From Clostridiales bacterium (GTDB lineage: Bacteria; Bacillota; Clostridia; Peptostreptococcales; JAAYPU01), in assembly GCA_012519645.1 (NCBI GenBank), contig JAAYPU010000376.1, positions 1-11,971 of the forward strand: a stretch of 11,971 nucleotides of DNA. Direction: 5' to 3'. Both the position numbers and the translations under genes were made by a program. The notes under the pieces are model-generated. The model made no database searches. It saw only the letters and a list, made by a program, of their open reading frames with translations, and was not told the origin of the DNA. The stretch's first letter is position 1. Each line of letters begins with the position of its first letter. This document shows, one piece after another, positions 1 through 4,989 of this stretch.

Positions 1-56
1 TAGATAAAAGATAATAAATAATAAATAATAAATAATAAATAATAGGTAACAGTTAA
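1..56. repeat. 7-nt tandem array (8 units)
   Basis: Eight heptamers lie in perfect register: TAGATAA, AAGATAA, four or five copies of TAAATAA, then TAGGTAA and CAGTTAA. The array starts at the window edge and may extend further left. It is followed directly by a hairpin (62-81). The array at 1646-1680 begins with the same two units and ends with the same last unit, so the two are related copies with different unit numbers. Confidence 0.85.
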
Positions 57-61
57 GGGGG

Positions 62-81
62 AATTTTGCTAATGCAAAATT
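62..81. repeat. Hairpin after heptamer array
   Basis: A perfect 8-bp inverted repeat, AATTTTGC / GCAAAATT with loop TAAT, sits just after the first heptamer array. Similar TTTTGC/GCAAAA palindromes follow the arrays at 3634 and 7625. No T-tract marks it clearly as a terminator. Nothing recognisable lies between it and 150. Confidence 0.6.
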
Positions 82-150
82 TATATATTCACTGTTTTAA
101 AGTTTGTCATGAGACCTGAACAAGTTGTTTTTAAATAATATGATATAATA

Positions 151-179
151 AAAGGCATTTTGCGAAGCAAAATGCCTTT
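151..179 (-). terminator. Intrinsic terminator, minus strand
   Basis: A perfect 13-bp stem (AAAGGCATTTTGC and its complement) has a 3-nt loop that reads GAA on the plus strand. On the minus strand the stem is followed by TTTTATTATAT. It lies about 20 bp past the stop of the PhzF remnant and would end transcripts from that remnant and probably from the NimA-like gene upstream. The centre GCGAAGC is a known extra-stable DNA mini-hairpin sequence. Confidence 0.7.
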
Positions 180-198
180 CTAATCTCTTAATACTTAG

Positions 199-372
199 TT
201 AACGAATCCATTCTCCTTTTGCTATCAGGAAAACCTTCCCCCCTACATTTATATCAAATTGACCGTTTATTTTATTTGCTTTTACTTTAAGCAGGGATTT
301 TCTTTTTATCTCATACCCTTGCTCAACTCTGTATGTTAATTGATTATTTTTAAAATAATCATACTCCAGCAT
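199..372 (-). pseudogene. 3' remnant of a PhzF-family gene
   Basis: A 57-codon open stretch on the minus strand (ATG at 372, TAA at 199-201) reads like the C-terminal end of PhzF-family isomerase-like proteins. It has an EQGYEIKRKS segment, matching the family's 'EQGxEMGRPS' region, followed by a strand ending in VGGKVFLIAKGEW, matching the usual 'VGGxaVxVaeGel' tail. Complete PhzF proteins are about 260-300 residues, so only the last fifth remains. There is no ribosome-binding site before the ATG, and two in-frame stops lie within 50 bp upstream. It is therefore most likely a decayed fragment. The family match is from memory of its C-terminal motif, so the call is moderate. Confidence 0.55.
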
Positions 373-430
373 ATTATTAAGTTAAAGGTTATGGAACGAA
401 ATTTACACTGCCAATTTCATCTTTAACAAT

Positions 431-458
431 CAGTTACCCGTTTTCAGTTCTCAGTTAT
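431..458. repeat. 7-nt tandem array (4 units)
   Basis: Four heptamers in register: CAGTTAC, CCGTTTT, CAGTTCT, CAGTTAT. On the minus strand the last unit provides the TAA stop codon of the NimA-like gene (455-457), so the array begins exactly at the gene's end. Confidence 0.7.
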
Positions 459-931
459 TTTACGTATTCTATGGCTTGTTTGCTGGTTATGTGCTCAACG
501 TCAATGGCGATAATGTAAGCTTGAGAACATTCTGCTATTTTTTTATATTTTGCTTCTTCAGGCATATTTCCTGAATACTTTTCAACTAAAGCCCGGAATG
601 CTTCTGATAGTTCATCGCCTTCTGCAATTCGTGCTTTGCCAAAAGCAATAGCACTGCGGAAATAAGTAGTATATTCTTCACTTACTATGGTGTCTTCGTC
701 TATTACAGAAAAAGATACTTTCGGATTCTTCATAATTGCATCAATTTTATGCCCGGCTTTTGCAGTATGAAAATAAATTTTGTCGTTATAATAGACATAA
801 CTAAGAGGGACAGCATAAGGAAAATTTTCATCACCTAAACATGCTAAGACCCCATTAGTGCATCTTTTCATGATAGCAGCTGTCTCTTCCGTTGATAATA
901 ACTGCCTGCATCTTCTCATTTCTCTAAACAT
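455..931 (-). CDS. NimA-like / pyridoxamine 5'-phosphate oxidase family flavoprotein
   Basis: Predicted cytosolic FMN-binding split-barrel protein of 158 residues, close to the NimA / 5-nitroimidazole-reductase-like group. It opens with MFREMRR, comparable to the 'MRRxDR' start of that group. It continues with a strand ending in YAVPLSYVYYNDKIYFHTAKAGHKIDAI, the typical 'P..v...y.ddg.iyfH.a..G.K.d.l' signature. The family binds flavin and reduces small substrates, and some members detoxify nitro compounds. The substrate cannot be read from the sequence. I chose the ATG at 931 because GAGGAA lies just upstream. The ATG at 952 has no Shine-Dalgarno site and would add seven residues. Its stop codon lies in a heptamer array. 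It is divergent from the gene at 1048, and the 95-bp gap probably holds both promoters. Confidence 0.8.
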   Translation of the reverse strand: MFREMRRCRQLLSTEETAAIMKRCTNGVLACLGDENFPYAVPLSYVYYNDKIYFHTAKAGHKIDAIMKNPKVSFSVIDEDTIVSEEYTTYFRSAIAFGKARIAEGDELSEAFRALVEKYSGNMPEEAKYKKIAECSQAYIIAIDVEHITSKQAIEYVK

Positions 932-1047
932 TAGCAATTTCCTCGCTTTCATCTGATTATTATTATGATATACTACTATAAGAAGGATTGTAAATAATTG
1001 CTTAATCAGCAGTTAATATATTGTAAGTGAAACAAAGGAGTTAACAA

Positions 1048-1575
1048 ATGCGAAACATATTTATCGGGTTTTTATTGATATTTTTAGACTTCAATCTGAA
1101 TATTGGCAGTTCACAAATAGGTTTGATTCCGGACTTTGTAGGATATATTGTTATGATAAAGGGATTGGTTGAAATGGCAATGGAAAGCGGGCAGTTTATA
1201 AAGGTCAAGCCATTTGCATCCGGCATGGCCGTATACACCGGTATCTTGTATGTAATGGATTTGTTTGGTATTTCTGCATCGTTAGGTGCTTTGTCTTATA
1301 TACTTGGTATTGCATCTGTTATTATTTCACTTTATATTTCTTACAGCATTGTAATGGGGGTAAGAGAGATAGAGGAGAAATACAGCATATTTATGAATGG
1401 AGACAGTCTTTACTCTGCCTGGAAGATTCTTGCAATCCTTAATATTTTAACCTTTGTATTGATTATAATCCCAGCGTTGGCGATCATCTGTATTATTGCA
1501 ACTTTTGTCATTGCCATTTTATTTTTGGTTGCATTTAATAAGTCAAAAAATCTGTATTATGAAATGAGAGTCTAA
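1048..1575 (+). CDS. Conserved-type integral membrane protein, function unknown
   Basis: A 175-residue protein with four or five hydrophobic stretches: about residues 3-16, 24-42, 55-72, 80-103 and 125-158. The N-terminal region LLIFLDFNLNIGSSQIGL, followed by PDFVGY, resembles a family of small uncharacterised Firmicute membrane proteins that share an 'LDF..nIG...IGLlPDfiGYi' motif. I know no function for that family. The charged loop REIEEKYSIFMNGDS (about 109-123) is probably cytosolic. AAAGGAG sits 7 bp before the ATG. The gene is divergent from the NimA-like gene, and no strong terminator follows. A heptamer array and a palindromic element begin within 25 bp of its stop. Confidence 0.75.
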   Translation: MRNIFIGFLLIFLDFNLNIGSSQIGLIPDFVGYIVMIKGLVEMAMESGQFIKVKPFASGMAVYTGILYVMDLFGISASLGALSYILGIASVIISLYISYSIVMGVREIEEKYSIFMNGDSLYSAWKILAILNILTFVLIIIPALAIICIIATFVIAILFLVAFNKSKNLYYEMRV

Positions 1576-1596
1576 GAGAAAGTCCGGAAATGATCT

Positions 1597-1624
1597 CTGG
1601 TCTCAGGTCTCAGGTGCCTGGTCC
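1597..1624. repeat. 7-nt tandem array (4 units)
   Basis: Four heptamers: CTGGTCT, CAGGTCT, CAGGTGC, CTGGTCC. The CAGGTCT unit recurs at 9424-9430 at the head of another array. Both copies lie next to a TCCGGAG string, which suggests a shared origin. Confidence 0.7.
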
Positions 1625-1645
1625 GGAGTAAGGCGTTCGAAAAAA

Positions 1646-1752
1646 TAGATAAAAGATAATAATTAATAGATAACAGTTAATGAAAGAATTTGACTGTGTC
1701 AAATTCTAACCGTAATATTATCTCTTATCTGTTATTTCTTATTTCTTATTTT
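1646..1752. repeat. Palindromic element: hairpin between inverted heptamer arrays
   Basis: Left array (1646-1680): TAGATAA, AAGATAA, TAATTAA, TAGATAA, CAGTTAA. Centre: a 10-bp hairpin, AGAATTTGAC / GTCAAATTCT with loop TGT (1685-1707). Right array (1718-1752): TTATCTC, TTATCTG, TTATTTC twice, TTATTTT, which are roughly the reverse complements of the left units. The element can therefore fold as one long imperfect stem. Degenerate heptamers (CTAACCT, CCAACCT) continue to about 1774. I see no gene between 1576 and 1895. A 7-bp inverted repeat, TAATGGT/ACCATTA, lies at 1813-1832 before the next gene. Confidence 0.75.
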
Positions 1753-1895
1753 TTTCCCCCCTAACCTCCAACCTCTATATTGCTTGCCCACCTCGTACCT
1801 GTTCATGCATTTTAATGGTAATGGAACCATTATCTTGGCATTGATAAATGACAATAATTCATAGATACTTGTGTTATATAAAGGGGGAAATAAAA

Positions 1896-2255
1896 TTGAA
1901 AGGATTCAAAAAAAAGGAAAGAGCAATACTATTTGGCGTATTACTGATATTTGCGGGGCTATTAATCAGAAGCAGCGTTTTTGATGCAGATATTAATATC
2001 GGTGGTACAGCCTTTGCATTGTTAACTTTATCTATTGGTGTAGGGTTTACTTTTGCAGGCATATTTTCAAAAGATATAATTTCAATTTCGGATGTAAAAA
2101 AATATATGATGGTTCCTTTGGTTATTGCGGCAATTATTATGCTGTTTAAAAAGTATGAAATGGATATGCCGGTATTGCAAGTTGCAGTTCTTTTTGGTGT
2201 CAATATTCTTTTCTTTAAAAAAGAAATTAAAAAAGCTTTAAAAAGTAATGAATAA
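1896..2255 (+). CDS. Small integral membrane protein, function unknown
   Basis: A 119-residue protein with four predicted hydrophobic segments, about residues 10-24, 36-54, 70-83 and 91-107. It has a basic N-terminus (KGFKKKER) and a basic C-terminus (FFKKEIKKALKSNE). By the positive-inside rule both ends are likely cytosolic. I start it at the TTG at 1896, because AAGGGGG lies 8 bp upstream. An in-frame ATG at 1848 has no ribosome-binding site. I recognise no family. It follows a 270-bp repeat-rich gap and precedes the acidic paralogue pair, with no terminator between. A promoter for the next gene starts right after its stop, so co-transcription with that gene is possible but not required. 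Confidence 0.65.
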   Translation: MKGFKKKERAILFGVLLIFAGLLIRSSVFDADINIGGTAFALLTLSIGVGFTFAGIFSKDIISISDVKKYMMVPLVIAAIIMLFKKYEMDMPVLQVAVLFGVNILFFKKEIKKALKSNE

Positions 2256-2258
2256 CCC

Positions 2259-2287
2259 TTGCGTCATTTGCTTTCTGTTTATACAAT
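2259..2287 (+). promoter_or_regulatory. Sigma-A type promoter for the first acidic paralogue
   Basis: A -35 box TTGCGT (2259-2264), a 17-bp spacer and a -10 box TACAAT (2282-2287). The -35 begins two or three bases after the preceding stop codon and the start codon follows about 50 bp later. Confidence 0.6.
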
Positions 2288-2336
2288 ATAAATACGTTAG
2301 GATTAAGTTGTATTCTAATAACGGAGAGCATGAAGT

Positions 2337-2951
2337 ATGGATGACAAAGAATTGATGACACTCATTGAAATCGAAGAGTGGGAGCAGCTAAATTATTATG
2401 AACAGTTTTTAACGCTCATGGAGCAATATGAAGCTCTGGATGAAGAGCGTTTATTTAACATTCTGTCAAAATTGGATAATGACAATCTATTATCTTTTAT
2501 AGAGAGTTATTTTGAAGAAATAATGATGGGCATTCCCGATGACAATATAACACTTTACAAAATATTTTCTTCAGTTAAGGGTGTCTTGGTGGATTTGGCT
2601 TCTGCATCCAATAGAAAATCAGCTGCATTGGACAGTTTAGCTTATGAGTTGATTAGGTTTCAAAATTGGCTAATGGAAGATGACTTAGTAGAATGTATCA
2701 ACCTTAATGATGAATCGGTGAAAAGAATCAGTATCTATGATGCTTTGATATGTACAAGAATCGAGCTGTTGAATGAAGGAAAATATCAGCTTGTTTTTCC
2801 CGAAGATATCGATTATACAATAGAAGAATATGATTATATATCAGAAACAGATTATGATGAGACGGACGGCAGCTATGATGAAGAGGAAGATGAAGATTTA
2901 TACGATGCTATGATCGATCCTGAGAATCCTGTTATTGAAGAATTTGAGTAA
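2337..2951 (+). CDS. Acidic protein of unknown function, paralogue 1
   Basis: A 204-residue, strongly acidic, soluble-looking protein with no signal peptide or membrane segment. Residues 1-150 look mainly helical. The last 45 residues (about 160-204) are a low-complexity Asp/Glu/Tyr tail. It shares length and order of features with the next gene: the start (MDDKE versus MDKE), a central DNDNLLSFIESYFEE versus DNMEMLIEEFFND block, and LAYELIRFQNWLM versus IAHELKNFSQWLM followed by an IN..n..sv..i..a..gir segment. These show a tandem duplication that has diverged a long way. GGAG lies about 10 bp before the ATG. I recognise no family and assign no function. Confidence 0.75.
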   Translation: MDDKELMTLIEIEEWEQLNYYEQFLTLMEQYEALDEERLFNILSKLDNDNLLSFIESYFEEIMMGIPDDNITLYKIFSSVKGVLVDLASASNRKSAALDSLAYELIRFQNWLMEDDLVECINLNDESVKRISIYDALICTRIELLNEGKYQLVFPEDIDYTIEEYDYISETDYDETDGSYDEEEDEDLYDAMIDPENPVIEEFE

Positions 2952-2986
2952 AAAAAGATTTCATCATTTATTAAATGAAATTACTG

Positions 2987-2995
2987 TGTTATAAT
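2987..2995 (+). promoter_or_regulatory. Extended -10 promoter for the second acidic paralogue
   Basis: TG, one base, then a perfect TATAAT (2990-2995), with no good -35, as expected for an extended -10 promoter. A 5-bp inverted repeat, TGAGA/TCTCA, overlaps the likely start site (2995-3008). A 7-bp inverted repeat ATTTCAT/ATGAAAT just upstream (about 2958-2981) could be a weak terminator of the first paralogue. Confidence 0.6.
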
Positions 2996-3025
2996 GAGAT
3001 TACTCTCAAATAAGGAGGGAGAATA

Positions 3026-3640
3026 ATGGACAAAGAAGTTATAAATCTTAAAGATGCCCTCAACATTAAATGTTGGTCGGATATAAAAACGAAAGAGCAG
3101 TTTTTCGATTTTATTTCTTATATGTATTGTCTCGACGATGAAGTTAACGAGGAAGTAGTATTATCTATCGATAATATGGAAATGTTAATAGAAGAATTTT
3201 TCAATGATTGCATTGATCTTGTTATAGATTATGAGCCTTCCATAATGGTCTCGCTTGTAGATATGAATTCATACCTTATGGAAATGTTTGAAAAGGACGA
3301 CAAACCTGAAGTAAGGAAAAAAATAGCACACGAATTAAAAAATTTTTCCCAATGGCTTATGATAGATTCTAAAGTAAAATATATCAATAATAATGAAATA
3401 TCAGTTGTCAGCGTTTTCGAAGCATTAAAAGGCATAAGAGAAAAAGGAGAAAATCAAAGTATCAAGCTTTTACTTATTCCTGAAAAAAGACAAAATTTAC
3501 TTAAAGATTTGCAGGAGTTAGTTCGATATGGAATAGACTTCAGCGATGACCCGTATTTCACGGTAGGAGTGAATAAATACGATAATAACTCCTATTATGA
3601 TGAATATGACGATTATGAAGAAGACTATTATCTTAACTAA
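3026..3640 (+). CDS. Acidic protein of unknown function, paralogue 2
   Basis: Also 204 residues, acidic, with no signal peptide or membrane segment. It matches the preceding gene through the ELKNFSQWLM region (about residues 104-113) and in general plan. Its C-terminal tail (about 184-204) is rich in Tyr and Asp, ending YDEYDDYEEDYYLN, rather than mostly Glu/Asp. Tails of this kind may bind basic partners or cations, but that is only an inference. AAGGAGGG lies about 7 bp upstream of the ATG. The last codons and the TAA stop lie within the first unit of a heptamer array, and a 14-bp terminator hairpin follows. The gene has its own promoter, so the pair may be expressed differently. Confidence 0.75.
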   Translation: MDKEVINLKDALNIKCWSDIKTKEQFFDFISYMYCLDDEVNEEVVLSIDNMEMLIEEFFNDCIDLVIDYEPSIMVSLVDMNSYLMEMFEKDDKPEVRKKIAHELKNFSQWLMIDSKVKYINNNEISVVSVFEALKGIREKGENQSIKLLLIPEKRQNLLKDLQELVRYGIDFSDDPYFTVGVNKYDNNSYYDEYDDYEEDYYLN

Positions 3641-3661
3641 TAACTAAGAGATAATGAAGAA
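3634..3661. repeat. 7-nt tandem array overlapping a stop codon
   Basis: Units TAACTAA, TAACTAA, GAGATAA, TGAAGAA. The first unit contains the TAA stop of the preceding gene. The sequence AGATAATGAAGAAATTT at its right end is identical to 9473-9489, where it also joins a heptamer array to a hairpin. Confidence 0.7.
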
Positions 3662-3686
3662 ATTTTGCCTTTGGCAAAATTTCTTC
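3656..3686 (+). terminator. Terminator hairpin after the acidic paralogues
   Basis: A perfect 14-bp stem, GAAGAAATTTTGCC and its complement, with loop TTT. It begins 15 bp after the stop codon and is followed by a short T-rich run (GTTTAATT). Because the stem is A-rich on the left, it could also act on the other strand. Confidence 0.7.
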
Positions 3687-3712
3687 GTTTAATTCATGAT
3701 AAATGACTAAAG

Positions 3713-3923
3713 TCTTAATTTAGCGTATTTTTGAGTGATTTGATAAGCTTTCTATTCATCAGCCATTGAAATCGATGGAATTTCGAAGTAAAAATGACAG
3801 GACGTCATTTTTAGGTCAACCGCAGCATGGACGCTGTCGTTTGACCGTACGAGAAATACCGGAGATAGAAATGCTGCTGATGCAGAAAGATTATCGTTAA
3901 CGAAAAAATTTGCTAAATTAAGA
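3713..3923 (+). ncRNA. Candidate structured RNA with GGA-loop hairpins
   Basis: The stretch is bounded by a perfect 12-bp inverted repeat (3713-3724 with 3912-3923). Inside are nested pairings: GATAA/TTATC (3742-3746 with 3891-3895), CTTTCT/AGAAAG (3748-3753 with 3884-3889), CATCAGC/GCTGATG (3757-3763 with 3876-3882) and AATTTCG/CGAGAAAT (3779-3785 with 3850-3857, one bulge). The inner part carries two strong hairpins: a 10-bp stem with loop AGGAC (3789-3813) and GGTCAA..CAGC / GCTG..TTGACC with loop ATGGAC (3814-3846). An ATGGA also lies at 3775-3779. On the plus strand the loops resemble CsrA/RsmA sites and the AYGGAY loops of the 'TwoAYGGAY' RNA motif. A terminator follows at 3955. No convincing protein is encoded. 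A small MITE-like element is the main alternative. Confidence 0.5.
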
Positions 3924-3954
3924 GCCTGACACAAGGAAGAAAGATGAAAGAAAG

Positions 3955-3994
3955 TTAATAAAGAAACCTGCCTTATGGCAGGTTTCTTTATTAA
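3955..3994. terminator. Bidirectional terminator between the ncRNA element and murI
   Basis: A perfect 18-bp stem with loop TTAT. The core is GAAACCTGCC / GGCAGGTTTC, flanked by A-rich and T-rich arms, so it has a T-rich 3' side on both strands. It lies 10 bp past the murI stop and would also end rightward transcripts from 3713-3923. Confidence 0.85.
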
Positions 3995-4003
3995 CTACAG
4001 TTC

Positions 4004-4810
4004 TTACAGGTCAAAGTTTTTAAATGCCACTTCTACTTGTGTGCCTCCAAAAATAGTCTTTATCATGTTTAAAAAGTTATCTGACAGGTCACTTGCATAA
4101 AAGGTATTTTTAAAATCAGGATCATCTGAAAAAAGATTATTGACAGACAGCTCATGCTTGATGCTTTGTATAATTTCCTTTGAAGGGTCTATAATTGCAA
4201 GTTCAGGATATAGTCTTTCGATATTTTCTCTTATCAACGGATAATGAGTACATCCCAAAACAAGTGTATCGATGCCATGGGTATTAATAAAATCATCCAA
4301 ATAATACTTTATGGAAAGGTCCATTATTTTATTATCTATAATGCCCTCTTCAATGAGAGGGACAAGGATAGGACATGCCTTATCATATAGTTTTAAACTG
4401 GGATTATATGACAAGATGGAATTGATATAGGTTTTATGATTAATAGTCACTTTTGTGCCGATAATCCCGATTCGATTTGATGATGTAAAGGTTTCGGCAA
4501 CTTTTTTTGACGCAGGGTCAATAATACCTACAATAGGGATATGAGGATATTTTATCTGCAATTCCTTGAGGCAGGTAGACGTAATTGTATTGCATGCAAT
4601 GACGAGCATTTTAACATTATTATTAACTAAAAAATCTGCAATTTGATAAGAAAAATTTCTTATGGTGGATATAGCCTTTGAACCATATGGTGTGCGTGCC
4701 GTATCACCGAAATATATTATACGTTCGTCGGGGAGCTGTTGTATTAAATGAGGAATACATGTTAATCCCCCTAAACCGGAATCAAAAAAGCCAATAGGTT
4801 TGTTTTTCAT
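4004..4810 (-). CDS. murI: Glutamate racemase
   Basis: Converts L-glutamate to D-glutamate for peptidoglycan, in the cytosol and without a cofactor. The 268 residues are the normal length. All active-site landmarks are present: FFDSGLGGLT with the Asp10/Ser11 pair, YFGDTARTPYGSK (33-45), the first catalytic cysteine in IACNTITST (Cys73), and the second in LGCTHYPL (Cys187) followed by His189. AAAGGAGA precedes the ATG at the usual distance. The gene stands alone between a terminator and the divergent pepF, with a 179-bp AT-rich gap that must hold promoters for both. I see no clear promoter for murI itself. Confidence 0.96.
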   Translation of the reverse strand: MKNKPIGFFDSGLGGLTCIPHLIQQLPDERIIYFGDTARTPYGSKAISTIRNFSYQIADFLVNNNVKMLVIACNTITSTCLKELQIKYPHIPIVGIIDPASKKVAETFTSSNRIGIIGTKVTINHKTYINSILSYNPSLKLYDKACPILVPLIEEGIIDNKIMDLSIKYYLDDFINTHGIDTLVLGCTHYPLIRENIERLYPELAIIDPSKEIIQSIKHELSVNNLFSDDPDFKNTFYASDLSDNFLNMIKTIFGGTQVEVAFKNFDL

Positions 4811-4884
4811 GATGTCTCCTTTTAAAATCAGTAAAATATATGGGTTTTCAAAAAAATGAATTGAAGTGTAATTATAATAATTAA

Positions 4885-4914
4885 TTGTTTTTATGAGATA
4901 CTTTATTATACAAT
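4885..4914 (+). promoter_or_regulatory. Probable promoter for pepF-fabI
   Basis: TTGTTT (4885-4890), an 18-bp spacer, and TACAAT (4909-4914). The start codon follows 75 bp later, leaving a short untranslated leader that includes GTC-GTAA-GAC (a very small hairpin). Confidence 0.5.
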
Positions 4915-4989
4915 ATATATTAATGAAAAGGATGTGAAATGTAAATACTATTACTGTCGTAAGACAAAACAGATGAGGGAGGAGATTTA

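Noticed and set aside
1..56. CRISPR array in the heptamer region
   Set aside because: The units are 7 nt, contiguous and without spacers, so they are tandem repeats and not repeat-spacer arrays.
387..430. Short minus-strand peptide ending DEIGSVNFVP before the PhzF remnant
   Set aside because: It is preceded by an in-frame stop, has no start signal and is only about 14 codons long. It could be a piece of another decayed gene, but this cannot be supported.
2330..2344. Four-codon leader peptide (ATG AAG TAT GGA TGA) overlapping the start of the first acidic paralogue
   Set aside because: The ATG is only 4 bp from the Shine-Dalgarno core, and such a tiny frame is easily due to chance.
3752..3934. 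60-residue minus-strand reading frame across the folded element
   Set aside because: No ribosome-binding site is evident, the frame spans several perfect palindromes, and the sequence resembles no protein I know. The structure explains the region better.
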